Positions 50,568 to 62,068 of a stretch of 64,000 nucleotides of DNA are shown piece after piece. The translations under genes were made by a program, and so were the position numbers. Location of the stretch: positions 124,001 through 188,000 of the forward strand of contig NW_004457711.1 of NCBI RefSeq assembly GCF_000203815.1. Reading direction: 5' to 3'. Every line of letters starts with the position of its first letter. Position 1 is the stretch's first letter. The DNA is from Cavenderia fasciculata (Eukaryota; Evosea; Eumycetozoa; Acytosteliales; Cavenderiaceae). The notes under the pieces are model-generated. The model saw nothing but the letters and a program-made list of their open reading frames with translations. It did not search any database and was not told the origin of the DNA.

Positions 50568-50881
50568 ATGACCAATAAAAAGAATTTGAAATTAGGTGGA
50601 GCATTGATAGGGCTAATAGGAATAGGATTAGCATTCCCTGTATATTTCGTAATGAGTAAAAAGAAAGAATTGAAAGACCCAAATAGTGCTTATAGTAGAA
50701 ACGCTTCAATCAGAGGTACCTTTTTAAACTCTGGTAGTAAAGTATGTTACTATGTTTAAACAATGAATCATATATCGTATATTTATACTAAATCTTCATC
50801 ATTTCTTGTTGTTTCTTGAAGGACATTGGTAAAAGTGATGTAAAATTGATTGGTGTAAATAATAATAATAACAAAGAATAA
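50568..50881 (+). CDS. 77-aa single-span protein with GSKDIG motif
   Basis: Two exons, 50568-50741 and 50822-50881. The start MTNKKNLKLGG was chosen because it places the hydrophobic span (GALIGLIGIGLAFPVYFVM, residues 11-29) right after a short basic head; an in-frame ATG at 50490 would add 26 residues. After the span: KKKELKDPNSAYSRNASIRG, then TFLNSGSKDIG and a poly-Asn tail. The pattern R-G-x-x-x-N-x-G-S-K/R-D-I-G resembles, from memory, small one-span proteins of unknown role in plants and other eukaryotes. Probably an organelle membrane microprotein; the family link needs confirming. Unrelated to the microproteins at 11-15 kb beyond size and topology. Confidence 0.65.
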
Positions 50882-50988
50882 TAATATAACAAATAATAAT
50901 AATAATAATCAAAGAGATAATAATAATAATATAGATTGATATTTTCTTCTGTATAGTTTTTATAAATTAGTATCTTTTCTTTTTCTCT

Positions 50989-52506
50989 TTATTTATTTAA
51001 TAATTCTTTAATAAGTTTATCAGCAAGTTTGAGATCAATTTTTGAAAGATCCAAATCATTTGGATTGACAAGATTGCTTAGGATTTGTTGGTTGATGATG
51101 CCAATACGTTGAGCATCGGCGTATGGTACACAGGAAAAGGAGATTAATTCATAACGAGAGATATAACGACCTGGATAAGTATCCTCCAAGAGATGTTCCA
51201 ATTTCTTTTTAAACAAAAAGATGGGGTCTGCGACATGATCACGCATCTCGTAAAAGTTTTCGACTGCCATCTCTGCAATGGCGTCTGAATTGGCCTTTCT
51301 GTGGAGTTGGTAGAGTTGGTATGCCTTTTTCCAGAGGTTGGTATCGATCTTGACTTGGTCGTGTCCGGTTGTGACGTCTTGGTGGTGTTCATGTTTGTTG
51401 GCAAAATCTTTGATGCAGTGGTAGAGATCGAGACAGTCTTCAAAGGCTGCATTCATACCTTGGCCGTAGAATGGGACGATAGCATGTGCTGCATCGCCGA
51501 CAAGCACCGCTTTACCATCAACATGCCATGGACTCGTCTTGACAGTGACCAACGAAGACGTTGGATTCTCGATAAAGTCTTCGACCAATGTTGGCATGAT
51601 CTTGTGAGCGTCTGGGAAGAAATCTCTAAAGAATTGGTCAATCTTTTTGGGGTCGTTTCCAAGTTTGGCAAAACTCTCCTCTTTCTCTTCCTCGCCATCA
51701 AAAGCGAAAAAGAGAGTACATGTAAATGAACCGTCAATATTGGGTAGAGCAATCATCATAAATGAACGACGTGGCCAAATATGAAGACAATTCTTTTCCA
51801 AAAGATGTGTTCCATTGGGACCGGCTGGAATACTGAGTTCCTTGTATCCATGCTCTAAAAAGCTTTGAGAGTATTCTTGTCGATCCAATTTAGTCATTGA
51901 TTGTCTGACTGCAGAGAATGCTCCATCTGCTCCAATGACAGTGGCGGCACCGTGACTCAGAGTTTCTCCAGTGGCATTATCGACCGATTGGAATTGACCA
52001 CGTTTCAAGTCAAGATTACGAATCTGTTTGTCAAAGTAAAAGTTGAGTCCACGACACTGCATGGCATGTGTACGAAGACGTTCGTTTAACAATTGACGTG
52101 ATATACTGTACAAGTGTTTTGAAGTGTCACTTGAATAGGCTTGGTAATTCGAAGCTCCCTCCAAAGTATGAATCATTCTACCTTTCATTGGGATAGCAAT
52201 CTTTTCAGTATCTTCCATGACACCAGCCTCTTGTAGTGTTGCAATACCACGTGCAGACAATGCCAAATTAATCGATCTTGCTCTCTGTTGATTCTTGCTT
52301 ACATCCAATGGTCTCTTTTCAAATACATCTATATTATTAAATCCTTGTTTGGCCAATAATACTGCCATGGCACATCCTGCTAATCCTGCACCAATAATTG
52401 CTATCTTGTTTTGTTCATTATCTATCATTTTTGTTGTTGTTGTTATTCTTCTTGTTATAGTTGTGGTAGTCTTTGTAAAGGTTTTAAATAAATATTTACT
52501 AATCAT
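50989..52506 (-). CDS. kmo: kynurenine 3-monooxygenase
   Basis: Single exon, 505 aa. The FAD-binding motif IAIIGAGLAGCAMAVLLAKQ, the family motif RSINLALSARGIATLQEAGV, VIGADGAFSAVRQ, and GDAAHAIVPFYGQGMNAAFE with downstream EDC are typical of KMO rather than other group A hydroxylases. The first 26 residues are Lys/Thr/Arg-rich (MISKYLFKTFTKTTTTITRR), a possible mitochondrial targeting extension; the next Met starts MIDNEQNKIAII. KMO hydroxylates L-kynurenine with NADPH and O2 at the mitochondrial outer membrane. The C-terminal hydrophobic anchor of animal KMO is weak here. The C-rich codon use creates open antisense frames that are not genes. Confidence 0.95.
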   Translation of the reverse strand: MISKYLFKTFTKTTTTITRRITTTTKMIDNEQNKIAIIGAGLAGCAMAVLLAKQGFNNIDVFEKRPLDVSKNQQRARSINLALSARGIATLQEAGVMEDTEKIAIPMKGRMIHTLEGASNYQAYSSDTSKHLYSISRQLLNERLRTHAMQCRGLNFYFDKQIRNLDLKRGQFQSVDNATGETLSHGAATVIGADGAFSAVRQSMTKLDRQEYSQSFLEHGYKELSIPAGPNGTHLLEKNCLHIWPRRSFMMIALPNIDGSFTCTLFFAFDGEEEKEESFAKLGNDPKKIDQFFRDFFPDAHKIMPTLVEDFIENPTSSLVTVKTSPWHVDGKAVLVGDAAHAIVPFYGQGMNAAFEDCLDLYHCIKDFANKHEHHQDVTTGHDQVKIDTNLWKKAYQLYQLHRKANSDAIAEMAVENFYEMRDHVADPIFLFKKKLEHLLEDTYPGRYISRYELISFSCVPYADAQRIGIINQQILSNLVNPNDLDLSKIDLKLADKLIKELLNK

Positions 52507-54254
52507 AATATAGTATAGTATTATTAATTAGTATGTTAAACAATCAATTTGTACATATTTATATTTATGAAATAAAGGTCAAACGTAATCTTTGGTCTTT
52601 ATAGATAGATTCGATCAATGTATTGGAATGTGTAGAACAAACACACAATCAATCCTTGCTTTGTTCGAACAGTCAGTTCTATCAAAAACAGACAGACAAA
52701 CAAACAGAAAGACATTGGTGGTGTGATTCTATGAATTAAAATCAAAGTAGATTCCAACCCGACACCTTTAAATTTCATTTCATTTCTGGCTTACTTTTAA
52801 GAAGAATGATATATATATAGCTATATATGTAAGTTCAGTCAAAGTAAGTTACTGTCTCTTTATAAATATTAACTAATATGTTTGTTGTATTGTTGTTAAA
52901 TGAAGTGCTTATATTTTACAATATTGTTTGTTTGTTTGTTATTGTGTGGAGATTAGGAGAGTATATAATGCAATATAGTATCTTGTCTAATTAAAAGAGA
53001 GAAATGAATAAAAGGGTTGGGTTGGTTGTGATGAGACAGAGAGATAAACTTTTGTACAAGATCGAATGTCGTTTGGACACGTGTTGAGCCGATATTATTA
53101 ACAAGGAAGGGGACAAAAAAAATTAAATTAATTAATGAGGTGGGCGAGGAGGATGTCAGCTGAGCACAACAACACGGTTTAAAAAATACTAGTACAAAAA
53201 GGAACAATTAACAACAGATAAAGACAAAGAGAGAGTGAGTGAGAAAGAGAAAAGGGAGAAGAGGGAGCAATAGAATAATAATCAGTTTAAATAGGAATGT
53301 TTGATATTATTGTATGATAGATAGTAAGGACCTTCCCCTTCTTTTTCTTTCTTTACCGTTTGCCCCCCTGGATAAGATATTTAGCTCTCTCCTCGTCGGT
53401 ATGAATATGAGGAAGAAGAGGATGTGGAGGATGAGGAGATGAGGTATGCTATAGCAAGCTAATGTTCATCCTCTCATCCAGAATAGGGTATGATGTTCAA
53501 GGTAGGAGGATTTTGCTTTGCATTTTGTTATCTGTTTATCTGAACTATGATTGAATTCAATCAAAGAATCATGTTGATATTTGCATTTATCGTGATCATC
53601 GTCTTCGTCGTCGTCGGTTCATTATGCGAAGGTTGTGGATGATCATCATACAACGGTTGATGACTGGGAAGGTTCTAGACAAGTTCAAGTGTCAAGAGGA
53701 CAAAGATGGAAGCGATCAAACAGATCCCTTTTGATCAGATCTTACATTCATTGGCTACTCTGTATGAATCTAAAAAAAAAAACAAAAGTAATGCTATCCA
53801 CATAGATACCAGACACAAACTGAACTCGTTGTCAATCAATCCCTTCCCTCTACCCACACATCAACCAACATATACCCAACTTTAGAAACTAAACATCAGA
53901 TCCAGAGATGAAATAGACCAAAAAGTAGAAAAGAGAGAAAGGATATTTTTGAAACCGTTCATCAACCAAAAGTTTAACAAAAAGATATCCATCTATCTAA
54001 TCTATCTAATCTATCTATCTATCAATTGAAATGATTACAAATAAGTTATTTGTATCTATGATTTGTACTTATCATAATTGATGAACAATGAATTTCTATG
54101 TGACATGTAAATGCAACCGGTTGCACAGAATGCATAATTATGTACTTGCACGTTTTTTGATTTTTTTTGCAAAAACGACCGAATAATATAAACAAACAGA
54201 GAGAGAGAGTAGTAGTTGAGGATAAACAGAGACAGATAGAGATAGATAGATATA
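52507..54254. other. 1.7-kb divergent spacer
   Basis: Lies between KMO and the predicted RNA-binding protein, which are transcribed apart. Most is AT-rich, but about 53380-53770 is clearly less so, with GAGGA repeats near 53408-53450. An ATG at 53547 opens a 31-aa frame that looks like a signal peptide (IMLIFAFIVIIVFVVVGSLC) and stops at 53642; overlapping frames continue open to about 53770. Could be a fragment of an unrecognised secreted-protein gene or a long upstream regulatory region. GATA/TATC repeats occur near 54000-54025. Confidence 0.45.
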
Positions 54255-55956
54255 ATGTTATCAATTAATAGATTCAAGCATTTATTAACGAAATGCAATT
54301 ATTCTCAGACTCAATGTGTATACAGATCATATGCCAAACAAAATAATAATAATAGAGCTAATAATGAAGTCGATTTTGGTGACAATGAAACTACGACTAC
54401 CTCTACTTCTACTACTACTGCTACTGCTGCATCTTTTGAAGATGTAGATCAAGAAGTTGGTAAGTTTACTAGATGATTCAATGATACATATCACAACTCT
54501 AACATCTAATGATATGATTGATTTGATTATAGATGAAATTTATAATAGACTATTTGGCAAATCTGAAACAAATACAAATGTTTCAAAGATTAGTTTAAAA
54601 CAAGAAGGAGGAGGAGAATCAGTATCATCATCATCAAAAACAGAGACATCAAAGAACTTTAATTTAGATAAATTCTTTGAGAATTTGAATAATCCAAAGA
54701 CAACACAACAATTATTTGCAGGTGTTGACAAGAAGAAACAAAGAGTAACAAAAAGAGAAAAAGAAGAAGAATATGATGATGAGGATCAAGAAGAAGAAGA
54801 AGTGGAACAAACTAAATATTATATACCAAAAGGAGGAAACAAATCAAGAGATATATTGGGATCAGATCAAAGATATAGTTTAAAAATCTATCAACAAACA
54901 TTGACAAAGCAAATAAGAGCAACACAAGATGCAATCATGTCTGGTACACAGTCGGAACAAGACACTTATCATGCCAACTTTTTAATTGAAAATATTCCCG
55001 ATGACTACAAGGACAATGATTTGGAACATTTGATCATCGAGAATATCAACAAGCCACTCAAGAGTCTTCATTTTGAACGTGTACGTGACACTGCTTCCAG
55101 ATCACAACATTCAGCCGTCTTTGTAGCTGCTGAATATTATCGTGATGAAGAAGCTGCCAGACGTTTGGAAAAGCAACAAGAAAAATTACTCGAAAAAAGA
55201 TTGACTGCCAATGACCAATCGGTAGAATCAAACATTGATAGTATCGTAGCTGAATTGTCAGTAGCTCCAACCCTCGACGACGGTCATGGAAACATAATCT
55301 CTTATGGTGCAGTCCCTTCAAAACTTTCACTCAAACCAATCAAAAAATCAAATTCACCAGATACTGTTTATAAAAGATTTGATACTTTTGGTTTTACTAT
55401 TGATGTAGGAGAAACAAAAAAGATATATATATATATATTGGTTGATATTAATATTATTTTCTTTTATTTAATTTATTTTTAGGGACAAAGATATAAAGTA
55501 ATTGAATCAAACAAATTAAAATCAATTAAAATATTTAATATACCAAGATATATGAATCAAGAAGATGTATATGCAATTTTGAATGATCATTTTAGTAATG
55601 GTATTGCTAGAAACTTTACAATCAATCTTCCAAAACCAAGAACCAATTCTCATCAACCAGAGACCGATGAAAACAATGGAAAGTGTGTTGTTACGTTTGC
55701 ATCTCACATGGATGCTGTCAATGCCTATCAACAAATACCTCAATTACACTTTGGCGATCATCAAAGAGCTCATTGTCAATGGAGTAGATTTATTCAAGGT
55801 GACAACTCTCCCCAATCACTTTTGGCAACTAAAATGTCAAGATCCAAAAATAGACTAGTTGCTGAATTATCACTCATGAGAAAGGTTTTAGATTTATCAA
55901 GTCGTGTAAAAGAACAAGAAGAAGAATCTAACAGTAATAATAATAATAAAAATTAA
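54255..55956 (+). CDS. predicted mitochondrial RRM-like RNA-binding protein
   Basis: Three exons, 54255-54459, 54533-55404 and 55483-55956, 516 aa. The second donor is uncertain: GTAGGA at 55405 keeps phase and was chosen; GTTGAT at 55440 is also in phase. The N-terminus (MLSINRFKHLLTKCNYSQTQ, then YRSYAK) looks like a mitochondrial presequence with Arg/Lys and no acids. After Thr-, Ser- and Glu-rich linkers come two RRM-like regions: ANFLIENIPDDYKDNDLEHL with FVAAEYYRDEEAARR, and SIKIFNIPRYMNQEDVYAIL with CVVTFASHMDAVNAYQ. The RNP1/RNP2 signatures are weak, so the fold call is inference. Likely role: organelle transcript processing or translation. Confidence 0.6.
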
Positions 55957-56115
55957 TAACTATCGCTAATAATTATTTTCAAAACTAAACCAAAACTAAA
56001 TTATAACTCCTCTCTATTGATTCTTCTTTTATATCTGTACAATTATTTTAAATTATTTATTATATTATATTTTTTATATATATTTGTTTGTTTGTTTGTT
56101 TGTTTGTTGTTTGTT

Positions 56116-59100
56116 TTATGGTTTAACCAAATCAGAACCAAACATACATTTTCTTCTTTCTTCATTTGTCATTTTGTTAAAATCATTTCTGAATAAACGA
56201 TTGGTAGAGAGAACACCGATGGATCCAACCCAACAGCTTCCATATCTAGCGTCTTTAGTTTGTTCATAGTCTTCCCTCGTGGCTGGTGTCGTTTCAATAA
56301 GCAATTTCTTTGCATTTCTTAGCACCTGTCTAGGACTATCCAATACACTATTTGTACAATGTAACCACATAAATCCATAATTTGGATCTGCATTTATACA
56401 CAACTATAATAGTGGATAAATAAATATTAATATAAATATTCATATTTTATCTCTTTTCTTTTCTTTTCTTTTCTTTTTTTTTTGTTTTCAACATACTTGT
56501 TCAAGTCTTGAAGTATCACAATTGAATCCCTTTTCCATAATTTCAAGTCTTAATAATTCAATAAATGAATCACCAAATTGAGGTGTAAATTGAACTGCAA
56601 ACTCTAAGAATCTTTTTGCTTTTTCAAGGTCATTATTATTTAAAGCAATTCTTGCTCCTTCACACCAAACTTCACCTGATTTTGGTACCTATAAAAATAA
56701 AATTAAAAAGTGTAAATATTATTATTATTATTTCTTTTTTTTCTTTTTGTTTTTTATATTTACAAATTGAAGAGCCTTTTTAAAAACTTTTAATTGAGCT
56801 TGATAACCTTTAAGTTGATTTAATTGAATGAGAGCAGCCCAAAGACGACCAGCACCAGAATGGATTTTCAGAGATTCCTTGGCGGCAATGGTAGCATCTT
56901 CATAGTTGTTGGCACGCATTTCCAATAAGACACTTTCAAGAAAGACCTTCCAATCAAGACGGGCTTCATCGTGTGCCATCTTTAGGATTCTTCTTGATTT
57001 GTTAATGTTGCCGGCATACTCTTCGAGACGGCTGTACTCGAGGAGGACAAGTGATTTGAGTTTGGCGGGTACTTCTTTGAGTGCACGGAACACTAGTTTA
57101 CGGGCAACGTTGATATTGTCGGCATTGAGTTCGGTACGGCTACCGCCCAACCAAACCTTCCAAAGTAGATTCTCTGGACACAGCTCTACACTCTTGACAT
57201 AGGCGGCACGTGCCAGCCCAAGATGATTGGCACGCTCTTCAATTTGAGCGGCCTCAAAGTACACCTTCCACGTCACCTCTCGTGAGACTGATTGGCGGGC
57301 TCGGTCGACCGTGGCACGCGTATGTACCAACTGGCCATTAGACGTCTTTTCGTAGAGTCGGAGTGCCGAGAACCAGAGTGGACCGTACTTGGGGTCCTCG
57401 GACAACCCCTTTTCAACAATGGCAATAGCACGTTCATAGTCTTCGCAACGTTCCTCTAGCTTGTACGCCTCTTGGTAGATGGGACCGTACCATGGGACAT
57501 GCTTCATCAAGTACTTGAAAATCTTGCGTGCAACGTCGATATTGCCAGCACGTGCTTCCAACAACCCACCTTCCATGACTGCACGCCATGTCTTGAATAT
57601 CGACTGGTCACGCAACTGAGACAATAGAGCACGGGCACCTTCAAGATTATCCATCTTTTCTTCGTGTCGGATACCCTTGATTAAAAGGCTCTCGTTGAAT
57701 GGACAATACTTGAGACCTAGCTGGAGAATCTGTTGACACTTTTCCAATCGACCATAGTCTTCTTCCATCTTGGCGTACTCTAGCCAACCCTGACTAATGT
57801 ATGGCTGCGTACGAGTGACAATACGGTAAAACTTGCGAGCCAACTTTAGATTGTTTTGACGGTTTGCCAAATCAGCCAACTCCAAATAGACACGCCAATG
57901 TACCTTTTCAGATAGGGTCTTTAATGATTCCTTGGCAAATTCCATTGCAACCTCTAATCCTTCCTTTTCCTTTAATTTAAATTGTTTGATAAAGTGTTTA
58001 TATTGTTGTCTAGAGATTGGACTTTCTACCATCTCTCCTCTCTTTAATTCAATTTGTTTGTTTGTTGATGTTGATGTTGTAGTTAGAGAGTCTCCTTTAC
58101 CACTATAATGATCCAATTCTGGATCAACTTGTTCATATGATTTATAATCAAATGATAGTTGATCATTGGATTGATTTGGATTATTAGAAGATGATGATGA
58201 AGGATGAGGTGTATTATGTTTTGTCAATGATGATGATCTTTCTCTTTGACCATATGATTGTTGTTGTTGTTGTGGTTGTTGTTGTTGATTATGATGATGA
58301 TGTTGTTGTTGTTGGTTAGATGAAGAGGAGGATGATGATGAATGGTGACCACCAGATGAATGATAATATTGATTACCATGTGATTGTTGTTGTTGTTGAT
58401 TATGATGTTGATTATGATGAGAGGAGGAGTGTGGTTGATGATGTTGTTGATTAGAGTGATGGTGATGGTGTTGTTGACCAGTGGAAGGATGTGATTGTTG
58501 TTGTTGGTTATGATGATGGGAGGAATGTGATTGATGTTGATGTTGGGGTTGATGATGATGTTGATTATGAGATGATTGAACTGGATGGTGATGTTGTCCA
58601 GAGTGTGATTGTTGTTGTTGTTGCTGTTGCTGTTGCTGTTGATGGTGATGATGAGATGATTTACCAACAGCTGTATTATTATTATTATTATTATTATTAT
58701 ATTGATGGAATGATGATGATGAAGATGATGATGATGAGGATGACCCCTTATTACTTGTCGGTTGGAATGGTGCTACCAAAGGATTAAATGGTTTTGCCTT
58801 GGTATCTCCACTACTGGCTTGTGCACCACCACCAACACCTGCACCACCAAGTTGACCCAGAGTTGCGTCTCTGGATATAACGGGTTGGGATGAGGAGGCG
58901 AGGATAGGAGGTGATTGCAATGATACAATGGGTGGTTGAATCGTTTGCGAGTGAATGGCCCCAACCATTGACTTGTGTTGTTGTTGTTGTAATGGTGGTA
59001 ATGTAGATGACCCCACAAGTAACTCTTGTGGTGATGAAATGGGTGAATGAGAATACCCTCCAAATATTGGTGAAGATTGATAGAATGCCATGTGTTGCTG

Positions 59101-60432
59101 TTGTTGTTGTTGAGGAGGTGGAGGTTGTTGTTGTAAAGGTGGTTTTTGATAATTTGAAGACCAATCCAATCCACTACCATTCATCAAAGGTGATGTTTGT
59201 TTCATTGGTGGTGGATGCGGTTGTTGGGGTAACTTGTTCATGAACCCATTTAATCCCTGTGGTTGTTGGTGTTGTTGTTGAGGTTGACCAAAATAGGTTG
59301 GACTTGAGAATTCTGGTGAACTGGTTGTCATCCCAAATCCATGACCGTGTTGTTGTTGCTGAGGTGGTGGTGGTGGTGGATAGTAATGTTGTTGGGAGGG
59401 ATGATGGTGATGAGCCTGTTGCAAAAAGTCACTTGGTAAATCATATGATTTGAACGATGATGTGGAGGATTGTGGAGGAGGAGGAGGGGGAGGGTGAGGA
59501 GGATGTTGTTGCTGTTGATGGTGAATAGACGGGCCATCCAACCAACTGACTCCAACAGGTCCAAAAGATTTTTGAGGGGGCGGTGGACCATGAGGTGGTT
59601 GGTGTAGAGGTTGTTGAATCATATGATTATTCATCTGTTGTTGTTGTTGTTGATGATGATGTGGATGGTAAACATGTTGCTGCTGAATGTATCCACTACC
59701 AATATCACCACTAACACTACCATAAGTTGGAGAAGAATGTTTCTTCATTAATTGTTGTTGTTGTTGACCAATTACATTTGAAGAAGAATTGGAATAGTTG
59801 TTGTTGTTGTTGTTGTTTCCACCACCATAGATACCACTACTAGTATTAATAGAAGAACTACTAGTATTATTTGCAATAGTTGATTGATTTCCAAAATAAA
59901 TATGGTTCATACTAAAGGGGATACTTTCATCACTGTCACTCAACAAGTCAAGTGATTTCTGTAGTTGGTGACTTTGTTCATCCAATAATCTTTCATCGTC
60001 ATAATTGGAATCTGAATCACCTGATACATAGGATGAAGACATTGACACTTGATGATGATGATGATGATGTCCATACACACCAGGTAGTATTCTACTACTA
60101 CTATTCAACTGTTGTAGTAGTAGTGAATTGTTGTTGTTACTGTTATTGTTACCAGTCGTGGTATTCAAGTTGATATTATTTAAACTTGTATTGTTTAATG
60201 CATTATTGCCGCTACCACCAGCACTACTATTTGTAGTTGTACCACTACTATTGTTATTGGTGGTTGGTGATGTTTGTTGTTGTTGTCCATTTAAAGATAA
60301 CTTTGAGAATGAATATTCAGTCTTATCCATTTTTTGTTGTTGATATTGTTGTTGAAGATATTGTTGTTGTTGTTGTTGTTGTTGTAGAATATTTCGATTA
60401 TGATAAGCTTGGTTATCATAAAATGGGATCAT
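56116..60432 (-). CDS. HAT/TPR-repeat protein with prion-like N-terminus
   Basis: Three exons, 56764-60432, 56497-56688 and 56116-56403, 1382 aa from the ATG at 60432 (MIPFYDNQAY). The first ~780 residues are extreme low complexity: Gln, His, Asn, Pro and Ser runs. From about residue 800 on there is a regular helical repeat array of the HAT type: RVYLELADLANRQNNLKLAR, WLEYAKMEEDYGRLEKCQQI, FEAAQIEERANHLGLARAAY, then WKVFLESVLLEMRANNYEDA. The last exons carry a conserved tail with DPNYGFMWLHCTN and DARYGSCWVGS. HAT arrays occur in RNA-processing scaffolds such as PRP6, CstF77 and organelle HCF107-type proteins; which of these roles applies is unknown. A 5'-UTR intron at 60495-60574 is possible (GTATGT...AATAG). 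Confidence 0.8.
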
Positions 60433-62068
60433 AATCGTAGTCGGAGTTGATAGATATGCGTCACACAATAAACTCTCTCTGTATTATTGATGACCTATTC
60501 ATAGTTGGATAAAAGAAAAGAAAAGGGTCGATTAATATAATTTCTATATTGTTGATAAGTTTTAAACTACATACCTTGTTTCTAGAATTTGTGTTGTTTT
60601 GATGTTGATTGGATATTAGGGTGTTTGGGTATTAATTAATTAGATATATATACAATGAAATGTGTTGTGTGTTGTGTGCGTGTTGGGTGGTGATTATTAA
60701 TATCTTGATATTATTATTATTATTAGTATATAGGTATTATATTATTATTATATTATAAGATGAATGATTTATGGTGTTATAGCTAGGTCTTACCCCCTAC
60801 ACCTCTTTACTAAATCAATCTCTTTATATATATATTTATAGTTGTAAACTACTTGGTTATTTGTTGTAACTATTCTCGTTCAATTGTATAAATACATATA
60901 TATTTATATTTATATATATACTCTACTACGACCGTATGTCTGCTGATATTATTATTATTATTTATTTCACTAGCGATATTCTAATTTATAATTAATTATC
61001 TTATGTATATGTCAGTCGTGTCGTTTAGTAGTAGTAGTAGTGTTGTAAAGTAGTCGTCTCTATTCTATTCTTTCTTGTTGAAATAATCTATAACCTTTTT
61101 GTTTGTGTTTGTTGTTCTTGTTCTTATTTATTATTATTATTATTATTATTTCCTCTCTCTTTTTTTTTTTGTTGTTTGAAAGTAAAGATATAATCGAATC
61201 GATCAAATATATCTCTAAATGGTTTAGAGAGGAGTTATTGTTGTTGTTGCTGTTGCTGTTTGTTGCTGTTGTTGTTATGTTGTGTTGTGAATGAGGACTG
61301 TGTTGAGAGGAGGGATGAGCTCATTCAATTTTTTTACCGTTGCTTGGTAAGGGCGCCAACAAAGCTGTTTGTAACCGCTCTCAAACCAATTCAAAAATAT
61401 TGATTTTTTTTATTTTTTTTTCTCACCCACTCCCACTCGCTGAACTACGTGTTGTTATCATACATGTCAATTTTTCATAAATTTAATGTAGCGCGAGTTG
61501 AAAGCAACTATGAACCTTAATGTAATCAATATTGCAAATCTATATATCTATCTATCTATGTCACGGGTATCAAATATAACATGTATATCTATATGTCTGT
61601 GTATCTCTATATGTATTTGTGATTGTTCGAACTTCATATCATTATGTGCATGTCTTGATGAACGCGAAAGATGTGAGAGTGAAAAAAAAATTAATTTTTT
61701 TTCGTGAGTTTCTTTCTGATCACACTCAGTGTCATTGCCTGATGCAGAGATTGACACTCGTTTAGCTACATTTTTCTCTAACTAGTTGCATTCTTCGTCT
61801 TCCCTCCCTCCTTTGCATATCTTTAAAAGAAGAAGAAGAGAAGCGAGAACCCACCTATCACTATCTACGCATTCAACATCATACGCCAGAGTATAATAAT
61901 ATATAGTTAGTTAGATGTATGTTCATTCATTCACTTTGCTGACCGAGGAAATGTTAATGATAATGATGATGATGATCATCATCACCATCAATCAATGATG
62001 ATTACTAATACGTGTCTATAATTACATTTGTAATATACATATATCTATTTAGAGAGAGAGAGAGAACA
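60433..62068. other. 1.6-kb divergent spacer
   Basis: Promoter region for the HAT-repeat gene (minus) and the acidic-protein gene (plus). Contains TATTAT repeats (60710-60755, 60945-60965, 61130-61150), a less AT-rich patch near 61310-61380 (GGTAAGGGCGCCAACAAAGC), TCTA repeats near 61545-61560 and a GAT repeat near 61960-61985. No gene supported. Confidence 0.5.

Noticed and set aside
51301-51729. Plus-strand open frame opposite KMO
   Set aside because: Antisense to conserved flavoprotein motifs, so the frame is a by-product of C-rich codons.
52953-53207. 84-codon minus-strand frame in the KMO upstream spacer
   Set aside because: Low-information translation without a supported start, in purine-rich spacer.
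58224-58787. Alternative-frame poly-Ile/Asn and poly-Val/Asp frames over the HAT gene head
   Set aside because: Shadows of CAA/CAT repeats in the Gln/His-rich region.
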